Numbered from the stretch's first letter, positions 16,123 to 25,000 are shown. The stretch: 43,859 bases of DNA from Lachnospiraceae bacterium (GCA_017938485.1 JAGBBM010000100.1:1-43859); one strand, 5' to 3'. The notes: a model not told the origin generated them from the letters alone. Made by a program: numbers and translations.

Positions 16123-18565
16123 TGCCTTTTATTCCTCTTTCCACTACTATTTTGTTGTCTATGCGTTCTTTTAGTAGGTCTACGTGAGATATTATGCCTA
16201 TGGCTCTGCTTCCAGTGTCGCTTAGTTCTGTAAGTATGGCAAGGGCCTTCTCCAGGGAATTGGAGTCAAGAGAGCCGAAACCTTCATCTATAAACATAGA
16301 ATCAAGTCTTATACCTCCGGAACTGTAGGAAATTACATCGGACATACCAAGTGCCATAGAAAGAGATGCCATAAAGGCCTCTCCTCCTGACAAGGTTTCC
16401 CCACGTCTAACCTTACCGGTATTATTGTCCAGTACGTCTATCTCAAGACCTGTGTGACTAGCTTTTGTGATAGCTTCCGTTCTTCTTACAAGCTGGAATC
16501 TGCCACCGGTCATCTTACTTAGTCTTATATTGGCAAGCTCTATTATCTGCTCAAAAAATTTTGCCTGAACAAAACTTTCAAAATCAAACTTACCCTTTGT
16601 AAATCCACCACCGTTAGCAGTTTGACTTAGGTCATCATATATTTTCCACTCTTCTTCTATGACCTCAAACTCTTCTTTTTCTCGGAAAATATTATGGAGG
16701 GCAGTCTTGTTACAGCTTATACTGAGTTCTAAGGTTTTTTCCTCCCTCTCAAGCTCTTTTATCTTAGTTTGACTTAAGTCACAATCTTTTTCTAAAGGAG
16801 CAACATCTGTAAGGCTTTTCTTTTTCTTCTCTAGCAATTCTCCATCCTTATCAATAAGCTCTTGGTAGGTTTTTATTGCTACTGTATATTTATCTACAGC
16901 ATCCTTTGCCTTTTGTCCCTGTTTTTCTATCTTATCGATTTCTTGGAGACATTGTTCATAAGCTTTGGCTGCTTCTTTATGGCTCTTATAAGTAAGTTTT
17001 TCTTTCTTTGAAGATATATTTTCCTGTATCTGTTTTTGCAAAAGCAAGTTTTCTTGTTCTTTTAGCACCAAGGAGTTCTTTGTTTCCCTTTTCTTTTGCA
17101 GTTCCTCCAATTCCTCTTTTAATTTTTCTCTCAAAGAACCAATATCAAGGCTTAATTTTTCCTGTGTGCTCTTTAGTCTGTCTCTTTCTTTTTTTGCATT
17201 TTTAAGTTCCTCTTCCGTACATACTGTATCAGTTAAAGGCTGCTTATTTGGATGACTCTTTGAACCACAAACCGGGCATGCATCTCCATCACTTAACCTA
17301 GAGGCCATAATTCCCGCCTGACTTCTCAGGAATTCGTCAGACATTCGCTCATAGGCTATACTTGCCTCATTTTTTTCCTTTTCAAGATTTTCGTACTTGG
17401 CTGTATGTTTTTTTATATCCTCCTCCAAAGAAGCTATATTTTTCTCAGAAATAGTTATATTCTTTTCCCAAGCTTCCACTTCCTTTTTTGAAGAGATAAC
17501 ATCCTTTTCCTTAAGGCTCAGTTCTTCGAAAAGCTTATCTAATTCTTCATATAAAACAAGACTTTCTTTTATGAGTATGGCTTTTTCATTTATGGATGCA
17601 ATATCCTTTTTCTTTTCTTCCCATAGCTCATACTCCCCTTTAGCTTTCTCCAACTTAGGCTGAGCCTCTGCCATATCCTTTTTTGTTCTTTCAAGCCTTT
17701 TTTCAACTTCTTTATAGGACTTTTGTTTTTCATTTTCCTTGGCAAGTTTCTCTAATGTAGTTTCATAACTTTTCTTATATTTATTTTTTTCTTCTTTAAG
17801 TATTTTTATTTTTTCTTCAGATTTTTCTATAGCATTCTCTAAATCCTCTATAAACTCTGGGAGCACATACACGTTTTCACTTTGAATAAGCTTTGCATAA
17901 TCCTCCATATTTTCAAGACTGGCACCCTTTGCATACTGGATAAGGGCCTGCTTTTTCATAGCTCTTTTTCCGTACAGCTCCTTTGCCTTAAACTTTAGAG
18001 TCTTTTGTAAGTTTTCGTATATCTGAGTTTTAAAAATATTTCTAAATATATTTGCTCTATCAGAAGACTTTGCCAATAGAAGTTTGAGAAATTCTCCCTG
18101 GGCAATCATAGATACATTTACAAATTGCTCTCTGTTAATCCCCATTATCTCAGTTATCTTTTCCGTAACTGCAGATGCACCGGTTTCAACTACCTGTTCT
18201 TCATTCCCAAGCTCATACAAGGTAGCATCCGCATTTTGCTTCATGGTTCCGCTTCCTCTTTGCTTTGCTCTCTCAAATTGGGGAGTTCTCACAACCTTAT
18301 ACACTGTGTCCTCATAAGAAAATGTATAAGTCACTCTAGTGATGGCATCCTCCTTTGCAAAATCACTTCTTAACATGGTAGATTTTCGATTGTTGCCACT
18401 AGCCTCTCCATAAAGAGCAAAGGTTATGGCATCAAATATAGTAGTTTTTCCTGCTCCCGTATCTCCGGTAACGAGAAAAAGTCCCTGGGAAAGCTTGGAA
18501 AAATCTATTACCTCTTTTCCTGAAAAAGGTCCGAAGGCCTCTATAATTAGCTCTTTAGGTCTCAC
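16106..18565 (-). CDS. sbcC: Nuclease subunit SbcC (Rad50-like ATPase)
   Basis: ATPase subunit of the SbcCD complex, which opens DNA hairpins and cuts protein-blocked ends. The N-terminal half-ATPase has Walker A GDTGAGKTT at residues 34-42. Two long coiled coils follow, joined by a zinc hook CPVC near residue 430. The C-terminal half carries the LSGGEAFMASLSMALG signature and Walker B MFIDEGFGSLD. At ~820 residues it is shorter than the usual ~1000-1050, through shorter coiled-coil arms. The GTG at 18565 is preferred because AGGAGG lies 8 bases before it; the ATG at 18571 is only 2 bases after AGGAGG. It overlaps sbcD. Its last codons lie inside palindrome site 3, notable because this enzyme attacks hairpins. 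Confidence 0.92.
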   Translation of the reverse strand: MRPKELIIEAFGPFSGKEVIDFSKLSQGLFLVTGDTGAGKTTIFDAITFALYGEASGNNRKSTMLRSDFAKEDAITRVTYTFSYEDTVYKVVRTPQFERAKQRGSGTMKQNADATLYELGNEEQVVETGASAVTEKITEIMGINREQFVNVSMIAQGEFLKLLLAKSSDRANIFRNIFKTQIYENLQKTLKFKAKELYGKRAMKKQALIQYAKGASLENMEDYAKLIQSENVYVLPEFIEDLENAIEKSEEKIKILKEEKNKYKKSYETTLEKLAKENEKQKSYKEVEKRLERTKKDMAEAQPKLEKAKGEYELWEEKKKDIASINEKAILIKESLVLYEELDKLFEELSLKEKDVISSKKEVEAWEKNITISEKNIASLEEDIKKHTAKYENLEKEKNEASIAYERMSDEFLRSQAGIMASRLSDGDACPVCGSKSHPNKQPLTDTVCTEEELKNAKKERDRLKSTQEKLSLDIGSLREKLKEELEELQKKRETKNSLVLKEQENLLLQKQIQENISSKKEKLTYKSHKEAAKAYEQCLQEIDKIEKQGQKAKDAVDKYTVAIKTYQELIDKDGELLEKKKKSLTDVAPLEKDCDLSQTKIKELEREEKTLELSISCNKTALHNIFREKEEFEVIEEEWKIYDDLSQTANGGGFTKGKFDFESFVQAKFFEQIIELANIRLSKMTGGRFQLVRRTEAITKASHTGLEIDVLDNNTGKVRRGETLSGGEAFMASLSMALGMSDVISYSSGGIRLDSMFIDEGFGSLDSNSLEKALAILTELSDTGSRAIGIISHVDLLKERIDNKIVVERGIKGSHIAP

Positions 18566-19721
18566 TCTCATCACCTCCTAAGATTTCTTTTATGATATCT
18601 TCTTCACGCTGACTCATAGTTTTATTATTCATAAATTCATAGTACTCACTAAAAAGTTCAAAAGGATTTTTTCCTTTTAAGCTAACTATTTTATCCTCCT
18701 CTTTTACAACCATATCCTTTTTGTATTGTATGGTAAGAAGGTTCGGATACCATCTAAGAAGCTTATTGGCACCATCTATTACTCTTTCTTCATTTGTTAT
18801 AATAGCGCAAATATAGTCCTCTCTGTCTGTGCCCTCAGCATTCACCACTTCCTCTGACGTAAGTTCCTCCAATGTACCTTTTATAACTCTCACATCTCTT
18901 GGCATAACCAAAGGAATTCTATCCATAGATATATTATGTTTTTCTTTTATATCAATAATCTCTATTGACTTTGTATCTAAGCTCTCAGAGAAGGAATACT
19001 TAAGGGGTGAACCTGAATATCTAATATGTTCTTTACCTATATACTGTCTTCTATGCAAATGTCCCAATGCAACATAATCAAAATCATCCACAATTTCATA
19101 AGAAATATTATCTAATCCACCCACATTTACATTTTCAGACTCACACCTGTCTGGCATAAGCCCAGATTTCTTTAATTCTTCCTCTTCATACACTGCACCC
19201 TTTGGTGTGGCTGTGATAAACTGATGAGCTACCAATATGTTTCTCTTATTATAATCTATATCTGTTCCACTTATTATCTTAGCAAATGCAGCTTCATAGC
19301 TATCCTCCCCAACGTACACAGGTTTAATAAATGGAACCATATATATGTTTATCTCTCCATATTCATCACTAAGAGCAATCCTTTGTGCCTCTTTTTCAAA
19401 ATTCTCCTGAAAATATACCCCTTCCTTAGACATAATCCTACTGCCAAAGGATATTCGTTCCATACTGTCATGATTACCACTTATGGCAAAGAGTTTTATA
19501 CCTGCGTCTCTTAACTTGCTTATAAATTCATCGAATACCTTTACTGCCTCTGCGGATGGAGTCGGTTTATCATATATATCTCCCGCAACTATAAGCCCAT
19601 CCACCTTCTGTTCTTTTAGGATTTTAAGAATTTGTTCAAGAATCATTTCCTGATCTTTTATCAAACTTACATCATGCAATTTTTTCCCAATATGTAAATC
19701 TCCTGTGTGTGCTAACCTCAT
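18555..19721 (-). CDS. sbcD: Nuclease subunit SbcD (Mre11-like)
   Basis: Metal-dependent exo/endonuclease partner of SbcC. The calcineurin-like phosphoesterase motifs are in order: MRLAHTGDLHIGK (residues 1-13), VAGDIYDKPTPSAEA, ISGNHDSMERI, then HQF and the C-terminal metal site ALGHLHRRQYIG. At 388 residues it has the normal length, including the C-terminal capping domain that meets SbcC. An AAGGAG site lies before the ATG at 19721. The two subunits overlap, giving equal production. The complex removes hairpins and cruciforms in Escherichia coli and Bacillus; its presence next to two giant palindromes (sites 2 and 3) is either chance or meaningful. Confidence 0.95.
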   Translation of the reverse strand: MRLAHTGDLHIGKKLHDVSLIKDQEMILEQILKILKEQKVDGLIVAGDIYDKPTPSAEAVKVFDEFISKLRDAGIKLFAISGNHDSMERISFGSRIMSKEGVYFQENFEKEAQRIALSDEYGEINIYMVPFIKPVYVGEDSYEAAFAKIISGTDIDYNKRNILVAHQFITATPKGAVYEEEELKKSGLMPDRCESENVNVGGLDNISYEIVDDFDYVALGHLHRRQYIGKEHIRYSGSPLKYSFSESLDTKSIEIIDIKEKHNISMDRIPLVMPRDVRVIKGTLEELTSEEVVNAEGTDREDYICAIITNEERVIDGANKLLRWYPNLLTIQYKKDMVVKEEDKIVSLKGKNPFELFSEYYEFMNNKTMSQREEDIIKEILGGDESET

Positions 19722-19891
19722 ATTATCACTCCTTAAAATACAAAAAATCTATCATAGTAAAATATCAACGTATAAATCGCTTTTTAATCTTTTTTTCCCT
19801 TTATCATTCAAAAATCATATGTTAAAATATAAGATAATTATATCACAGATTATATCATATTTTAGATATATTTTGGGGGAGGCATATTACT

Positions 19892-20416
19892 ATGGGAAGA
19901 AAAGCATCCAAAGCAACAGAAAATATTTACTACATAGCAAGAATGGAGGCAGCCAAGACAAACCCTTCTTACTCCAGCAGAGAAAAAGCTGCTATGAAGC
20001 TGGGTATCGAAAGAAGTAGACTTGCTCGTATCGAACTTGGTCAGATTGAACCTTACGCAGAAGAAGTCGACATTATGTCAACTGCATATAGTGCACCACA
20101 CCTTTGCATTGATTATTGCAACAATTTATGTCCTATTGGTATTCGCAGACTGGAAGAGCAATATAGAGCCAGTGAGCCTAGCTCTATAGAACGCTTAGTT
20201 TTAAAGTTCCTTAGTTCCTCTCAAAATATGGAAAATATATCCAAAATTCTTGTTGAGATAACTCAGGATGGCAAAATAGACCAAAATGAAATTTCAGACT
20301 TACAGTCTATCTTTGAAGCAATGGATTCCGTGTCTAAAAACATTGACTCTATCAAGCTCTGGGTCATGAAAAACCCACAGCTAAAACCATACTTCAAATT
20401 TGAATCTATCGACTAG
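19892..20416 (+). CDS. XRE-like helix-turn-helix regulator
   Basis: A 174-residue protein with a cro/CI-type helix-turn-helix at about residues 28-62 (SSREKAAMKLGIERSRLARIELGQ), then a Cys-containing linker (CIDYCNNLCPIG) and a helical C-terminal domain. The latter has ITQDGKIDQNEISDL, seen in small Firmicute XRE proteins and resembling an EF-hand loop but lacking some ligands. It likely binds DNA; target unknown. GGGGGAGG lies about 9 bases before the ATG. Upstream are two copies of ATTATATCA (19837-19845 and 19849-19857), one turn apart, that could be its own operator. The stop codon is directly followed by palindrome site 2. Confidence 0.75.
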   Translation: MGRKASKATENIYYIARMEAAKTNPSYSSREKAAMKLGIERSRLARIELGQIEPYAEEVDIMSTAYSAPHLCIDYCNNLCPIGIRRLEEQYRASEPSSIERLVLKFLSSSQNMENISKILVEITQDGKIDQNEISDLQSIFEAMDSVSKNIDSIKLWVMKNPQLKPYFKFESID

Positions 20417-21014
20417 CCCCTGAAACACACTTTTTTAAGGGACGAACTAACCCACCCTAGGGCCTCTATATATGGGTTGTGATTACTTCGCAACTTCACG
20501 GCTTCAAGTGTATCTATAGGCTTTAAGCTTTCGATTTTTGATTACGCGCCACTTACATAAACTCGCGTATCTTGAGAAAGGAACCGGCGGATTTTGAAGA
20601 CAATTAGCTTGTACCAAATATCAAGATTTTATAATTTGCGATGAAAGGCACTGCGGAGAGCTGTTTGAGGAGCATAATTCAAGGAAAGAAAAAGGAAACT
20701 GCAATCGCTTCATTTATGAAAACGATTGCAGTTTCCTTTTTCTTTCCTTGAAGATGCGACGAGTTCTCGAGAGCAGTGCCTAATCAAACATCGCAAATTT
20801 AAAATCTTAGATATTTGCACAAGCGTAGAGTTGCGAAAAATCCGCCGGTTCCTTTCTTAAGATACACTCAGACATATGTGCGTGGCGCGATTTATCGAAA
20901 GCTTCTAAGCCTAAGATACACTAAGAATCCTAGTTGTCTTCAGTAATCACAACCCATATATAGAGACCCTTAGGGTGGGTTAGTTCGTCCCTAAAAAAAG
21001 TGTGTTCCAGGGGG
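20417..21014. repeat. Giant imperfect palindrome, site 2 (convergent junction XRE / rsmI)
   Basis: About 598 bases starting at the base after the XRE stop codon. The outer arm (20417-20486) pairs with 20942-21014 over some 70 positions with about four mismatches. Within lie motif P at 20487-20505 (TTCGCAACTTCACGGCTT), Q at 20596-20611 (GAAGACAATTAGCTTG), inverted P at 20821-20837 (AAGCGTAGAGTTGCGAA) and inverted Q at 20929-20941 (CCTAGTTGTCTTC). The blocks around P and Q match site 1 nearly base for base, but the stem from about 20554 to 20590 and its partner 20838-20870 differ from site 1 on both sides while staying complementary. The tip carries an extra long hairpin. No gene is credible here. 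Confidence 0.92.
20678..20752. repeat. Tip hairpin of palindrome site 2
   Basis: A perfect 30-base stem (20678-20707 with 20723-20752) around a 15-base loop. The arm begins TTCAAGGAAAGAAAAAGG and ends CTGCAATCG. Site 1, otherwise so similar, has only a 6-base hairpin at this place, so this piece has been gained or lost. Confidence 0.92.
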
Positions 21015-21021
21015 ACAGTGG

Positions 21022-21864
21022 TTATAATTCCTTGGAGTATTCGTAGATGTCGCGTTTTGGGACACCGCGGTCTTTTGCCACCTGTTTGGTGGCCTCTTTT
21101 TTGTCAAGGCCTTCAGACATATACATTTTGATGTGGTCCGGTATAGACATAGACTCCCACTTCATTTGCTCTTCCATGATGAGGTTTTCTCTAGAAATAC
21201 CTTTTATGACAATTATACACTCACCCTTTGGTTCTGTTGTTTCATAGTGGGTAATAGCATCCTCAAGAGTGGTTTTAAAGAAGGTCTCATGCTTTTTAGT
21301 CAGCTCACGACATATGGTTGCTTCCCTGTTTCCAAGCTTAGAGTTAAGCTCTGACAGGGTCTTTAAAAGTCTGTGGGGAGCTTCATATATGATAATGGTT
21401 CTGGTTTCCTTTTCAAGCTCATCCAAAACCTGCTTGCGTTCTTTTTTGTCTGATGGAAGAAAAGCCTCAAAGGCAAATCTTCTTGTAGGAAGTCCCGATG
21501 CAATAAGAGCATTTATAGCGGCACAGGCTCCTGGAACAGGTACAACAGTTATTCCTGCCTCATAGCACTGTCTTACAAGCTCTTCTCCCGGGTCAGATAT
21601 ACCAGGTGTGCCCGCGTCAGTTATGACAGCTATATTAGTTCCTGCTACAAGCTTTGCAACTAATTCTTCTGCTTTTTCGTATTTGTTATGCTCGTGATAG
21701 CTTGTCATAGGAGTCTTTATATCAAAATGATTCAAAAGCTTTATGCTGTTACGAGTGTCTTCTGCTGCAATCAAATCTACTTCTCCTAATATTCGAACAG
21801 CTCTATATGTCATATCTTCAAGATTGCCTATAGGTGTGGCAACCAGATATAGGATTCCCTGCAT
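21022..21864 (-). CDS. rsmI: 16S rRNA (cytidine(1402)-2'-O)-methyltransferase RsmI
   Basis: SAM-dependent methyltransferase of the tetrapyrrole methylase fold that 2'-O-methylates C1402 in the 30S decoding centre. Seen are LYLVATPIGNLEDMT at the start, IAAEDTRNS, the TDAGTPGISDPG loop, VPVPGACAAINAL and the GLPTRRFAFEAFLP motif. The C-terminal extension (DHIKMYMSEGLDKKEATKQVAKDRG) is the normal RsmI end. With the ATG at 21864, six bases after AGGAGG, it has 280 residues; an earlier in-frame ATG has no room for a ribosome site. It is the last gene of the tmk-holB operon and meets palindrome site 2 eight bases after its stop. Confidence 0.93.
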   Translation of the reverse strand: MQGILYLVATPIGNLEDMTYRAVRILGEVDLIAAEDTRNSIKLLNHFDIKTPMTSYHEHNKYEKAEELVAKLVAGTNIAVITDAGTPGISDPGEELVRQCYEAGITVVPVPGACAAINALIASGLPTRRFAFEAFLPSDKKERKQVLDELEKETRTIIIYEAPHRLLKTLSELNSKLGNREATICRELTKKHETFFKTTLEDAITHYETTEPKGECIIVIKGISRENLIMEEQMKWESMSIPDHIKMYMSEGLDKKEATKQVAKDRGVPKRDIYEYSKEL

Positions 21865-21906
21865 ACCCATCCTCCTATTTTAATTCTCTAATAAACTAAA
21901 CTTTTG

Positions 21907-22656
21907 TTACTTGTCACTCTCATATCTATGTAACAAATCCTCTGTGTAGCTTCCATCCTTGTTATATACTACCAAGGTTGGTTCTACTTTAACCATAGGT
22001 TTTCCACCTTTATTTGCCTCAATAAGAACCATATTAGGTTCCTTATCCAGATATGGTTGAACCATGCATATTCGTTTAGGTTCCAAACGGTACTTAGATA
22101 AAAGTCTTATAATCTCCGCCAACCTAAATGGTTTATGAACCATGGCGAAATTGCCACCCTCTTTTAAAAGATAGGCAGCTGCCTTTACCACATCCTCCAG
22201 ATTGAGCAGTATCTCATGACGGGCAATATTCTTAGGTTCCGTTTCATTTAACAACCCGTGAGTCTCTGATATATATGGTGGATTTGAGGTTACAACATCA
22301 AAAGAGGCCGCCTTGAAAATACAAGGTACCTCTTTTATATCTCCACAGACTATGTCGATATCCTCTGACAAATTGTTATATACTACGCTTCGTCTCGCCA
22401 TATCTGCACTATATTCTTGAATCTCTAAGCCTGTAAAATGTGCACCCTTGTCTCTTCCCTTCATGAGTATAGGGATAACACCTGTTCCAGTTCCAAGATC
22501 TATTACATTTCCCTTTGGCTTAGAGGTAGCAAAATCTGAGAGTAATACTGCGTCCATTCCAAAGCAGAAAATGTCCTTATTCTGAATAATGTGATAACCT
22601 CTGCACTGTAAATCATCTAATCTTTCTCCTGTTTTTAGGATATCACTATTCATCAT
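21907..22656 (-). CDS. trmN6: tRNA1(Val) (adenine(37)-N6)-methyltransferase-like protein TrmN6/YabB
   Basis: A 249-residue class I SAM methyltransferase. Motif I is VIDLGTGTGVIPILM, the acidic ribose binder sits in GLEIQ, and the N6-adenine catalytic motif is SNPPY. The order and the opening ERLDDLQCRGYHIIQ match YfiC/YabB, which make m6A37 in valine tRNA. In Bacillus the same gene (yabB) follows holB and ricT; yabA, which lies between them there, is missing here. The start overlaps the end of ricT by 11 bases (ATGATGAATAG), implying translational coupling. Confidence 0.88.
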   Translation of the reverse strand: MMNSDILKTGERLDDLQCRGYHIIQNKDIFCFGMDAVLLSDFATSKPKGNVIDLGTGTGVIPILMKGRDKGAHFTGLEIQEYSADMARRSVVYNNLSEDIDIVCGDIKEVPCIFKAASFDVVTSNPPYISETHGLLNETEPKNIARHEILLNLEDVVKAAAYLLKEGGNFAMVHKPFRLAEIIRLLSKYRLEPKRICMVQPYLDKEPNMVLIEANKGGKPMVKVEPTLVVYNKDGSYTEDLLHRYESDK

Positions 22657-23557
22657 CTAACTTAGATTTTCCTTCCTTACGCTCAAGTGCCTCAAGTTTC
22701 TTTAACTCCTCGTCACTAATCTTGTCGTCACTACGTCTCTTCTTTGGCTTATACTTTATCTCTTCAAGCTTATACTCTTCAACTTCCTTAGTATCGTCAT
22801 CTAATGTCATAATGAGTTTAACCTTCTGTCTTAAAACATTTACAGACTTAACCTCACCCTTCTTGCCGTCAATGGTTTTAACTATATCTCCTACATTAGG
22901 AAGCTTACTGTTAAGATACTCGTAGGTCTCCTGCTCATGGCTAAGGCAACACATAAGTCTTCCACAAACTCCAGAAATCTTGGTAGGATTGAGAGACAAG
23001 TTCTGTTCCTTTGCCATCTTTATAGATACTGGTGCAAACTCAGAAAGGTGCTTGTTACAGCAAAGCTCTCTACCACATATACCTATTCCACCAACTATCT
23101 TTGTCTCATCTCTTACACCAATCTGGCGAAGCTCGATACGAGTCTTAAATACTGCAGCCAAATCCTTAACCAACTCTCTAAAGTCAATTCTTCCATCAGC
23201 TGTAAAGTAGAACAATACCTTATTGTTATCAAAAGTATACTCAGCCTCTATAAGCTTCATATCAAGTCCATGTTTCTTTATCTTCTCCAGACATATGTCG
23301 AATGCCTTCTTGCTGTTGTCCTTATTGGCAAGGAATCTTGCCTCATCGTCCTTTGTAGCAATTCTTATAATTGGCTTAATTGGAGTATGCATCTTGCCCT
23401 CATCTATCTTGCGTCTGCCAAGTGCAACCTTACCATACTCTACGCCTCTTGCGGTCTCAACTATAACACAGTTGCCCGCCTCCACTTCATACTTAAGTGG
23501 ATCAAAAAAATATATTTTTCCGTTCTCTCTAAAACGAACGCCTATAACCTCTTTCAT
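22646..23557 (-). CDS. ricT: PSP1-domain protein RicT (YaaT)
   Basis: A 303-residue PSP1 protein, orthologue of Bacillus YaaT/RicT, part of the RicA-RicF-RicT complex that works with RNase Y in mRNA maturation and affects biofilm, competence and sporulation. The cysteine pairs CGRELCCNKHL and CGRLMCCLSHEQ are present; in Bacillus these take part in holding Fe-S clusters. A charged tail of Lys/Glu follows the core. An AAAGGAGAA site precedes the ATG at 23557, which directly follows the holB stop. Neither ricA nor ricF is in the window. Confidence 0.9.
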   Translation of the reverse strand: MKEVIGVRFRENGKIYFFDPLKYEVEAGNCVIVETARGVEYGKVALGRRKIDEGKMHTPIKPIIRIATKDDEARFLANKDNSKKAFDICLEKIKKHGLDMKLIEAEYTFDNNKVLFYFTADGRIDFRELVKDLAAVFKTRIELRQIGVRDETKIVGGIGICGRELCCNKHLSEFAPVSIKMAKEQNLSLNPTKISGVCGRLMCCLSHEQETYEYLNSKLPNVGDIVKTIDGKKGEVKSVNVLRQKVKLIMTLDDDTKEVEEYKLEEIKYKPKKRRSDDKISDEELKKLEALERKEGKSKLDDE

Positions 23558-24547
23558 CTAAAAATTCTCCTTTAATGTGAGCAATAAAAGCTCCATAGTA
23601 ATGTCAAAATTAGCATTGACATCTAATCTGGTCTTTGCCTTTGCTATGGCATCTATCTTATCCTCGATGGCCTTATAAGAAAGTACCTGAGCCTGCTTCT
23701 TCATAGTAGAATACTCGCCCTTAAACAAAAGCTTATCTATATTGCCTGTAACCTTAAGCATAAGCACATCTCTGTACCACATCATCATAAGGTCCATATA
23801 GTCGTTGATGGACATCTTAAATTTTTGCATATGCTCCAAGGCATAGGCAAGCTCATCCACATCCAGATGTTGAATCTTTTTCATAACATCCACAACAGAA
23901 TCAATAACCTGAACATACTCTGAATTATCCGCAAGCTTTATAGCCTTACCTAAATTACCCTGAGCAAAGTCCAAGCAAAAGTAAGCTCTATCTTCTGTAA
24001 GATTCATTTTCTTCATAAGATATTCTAACATATCCCTTTCTCTTACAGGCTTGGTATTTAATACCATACATCGAGATATAACTGTCTCTAGCATCTTGTT
24101 AAGATTAGACGTAAGCAACAATATAATACCATATTCAGGCGGTTCTTCAATAGTTTTTAAGATGGCATTTTGTGCCTGTGGATTCATAAGCTGTGCATCT
24201 GGAATAATATATATCTTATATCTGCTCTCATATGGCTTTGTGGCAATAGAATCCACAACCTGAGTTCTAACCTCATCAACAGATATAATTCCCGGCTTCT
24301 CATGACTTACTGTAATAATATCAGGATGGTTTCCTGATGCCATCTTGATACAGGATTTACATGTTCCACAAGGCTCAGTTTCCCCTTTTTCGCACTGTAA
24401 TGTAGCTGCAAAGGCATTGGCAAGCATCTTCTTACCACTATCAACCTCGCCACTAATAATATAGGCGTGACTAATCTTATCCTGCTCAATACTGCTTCTA
24501 AAGTGTCTTATAATATCCTCATGACCAACAATATCTCTAAAATACAT
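23558..24547 (-). CDS. holB: DNA polymerase III delta' subunit HolB
   Basis: Clamp-loader subunit that helps load the sliding clamp. At 329 residues from the ATG at 24547 (AGGAGG eight bases upstream) it has the normal size. The AAA core starts FRDIVGHEDIIRHF. It has a deviant P-loop GEVDSGKK, as delta' does not hydrolyse ATP. The zinc module is in CEKGETEPCGTCKSC, followed by the VDEVR motif, PDAQLMNPQAQNAILKTIEEPP and the SRC of the arginine finger (ISRCM). It lies between yaaR and ricT as in Bacillus. Confidence 0.93.
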   Translation of the reverse strand: MYFRDIVGHEDIIRHFRSSIEQDKISHAYIISGEVDSGKKMLANAFAATLQCEKGETEPCGTCKSCIKMASGNHPDIITVSHEKPGIISVDEVRTQVVDSIATKPYESRYKIYIIPDAQLMNPQAQNAILKTIEEPPEYGIILLLTSNLNKMLETVISRCMVLNTKPVRERDMLEYLMKKMNLTEDRAYFCLDFAQGNLGKAIKLADNSEYVQVIDSVVDVMKKIQHLDVDELAYALEHMQKFKMSINDYMDLMMMWYRDVLMLKVTGNIDKLLFKGEYSTMKKQAQVLSYKAIEDKIDAIAKAKTRLDVNANFDITMELLLLTLKENF

Positions 24548-24559
24548 ACGCCACACCTC

Positions 24560-25000
24560 CTAGGTCGAAATATCAAGTAAAAGTCCTCTTATATCATCAA
24601 TCTTACCGAGAATAGCAAGATTATCCTTCTCTTCCTTAAGTAACTCTGTAGCCAGCTCATCAAGGGTCTTATCCACCTGTCTCACTATGCCATATACTCT
24701 ATGTCTTCCTCTTCTGTCGAGGAAATTCTCTCTGGAAAACTCATGGGAACGAGACACTATCTCGTTCATAAATTCCTTAATAGTAGAGCGATACTTCTTC
24801 ATATCCTTAATATCCATATGCTTTGCTATACGGGAACCCTGTTCCTCAATACTCTTCATAAGAGATGTGAGCTTTTCCTGTAACTGACTTTCCTCTATGT
24901 TTTTAACGAGAGTAAATTTGAAGTCTTCGTTACTGGTCTCTTTATGTTTTGGAGCTTCCATCTGAGTTAACTGTTGAAGCTGATTAACTTTTATATCCAT
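24560..25000 (-). CDS. yaaR: YaaR family protein (DUF327)
   Basis: A 146-residue, largely helical protein of the DUF327/YaaR family, found almost always between tmk and holB in Firmicutes. Seen are [18 protein letters not shown], the [20 protein letters not shown] core and the [16 protein letters not shown] segment. Function is unknown. The ATG at 25000 is chosen because AGGAGA lies six bases before it and homologues begin MDIKVNQ-like; an upstream frame to 25048 would overlap the ribosome-site region. In Bacillus the cyclic-di-AMP receptor gene darA (yaaQ) lies between tmk and yaaR; it is not here. Confidence 0.85.
   Translation of the reverse strand: MDIKVNQLQQLTQMEAPKHKETSNEDFKFTLVKNIEESQLQEKLTSLMKSIEEQGSRIAKHMDIKDMKKYRSTIKEFMNEIVSRSHEFSRENFLDRRGRHRVYGIVRQVDKTLDELATELLKEEKDNLAILGKIDDIRGLLLDIST

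Noticed and set aside
15980-16174. A 64-codon plus-strand open frame after the GT2-TPR gene
   Set aside because: It falls in the right arm of palindrome site 3 and runs antisense into sbcC; no ribosome site or family likeness.
19837-19857. Direct repeat ATTATATCA x2 upstream of the XRE-like gene as a defined operator
   Set aside because: In such AT-rich DNA a 9-base repeat one turn apart may be chance; mentioned with the gene but not called as a site.
2901-21014. Palindromes as insertion sequences, group II introns or integron attC sites
   Set aside because: No transposase, reverse transcriptase or integrase frame is present inside or beside them. The outer arms differ between sites, so there are no shared terminal repeats, and no target duplication was seen. 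They are also far longer than attC sites.
2901-21014. Palindromes as known large RNAs (ROOL, GOLLD, OLE)
   Set aside because: Those are not end-to-end palindromes and typically sit near tRNAs, phage genes or specific partner genes. I saw no recognisable motif of them, though I could not run a covariance search.
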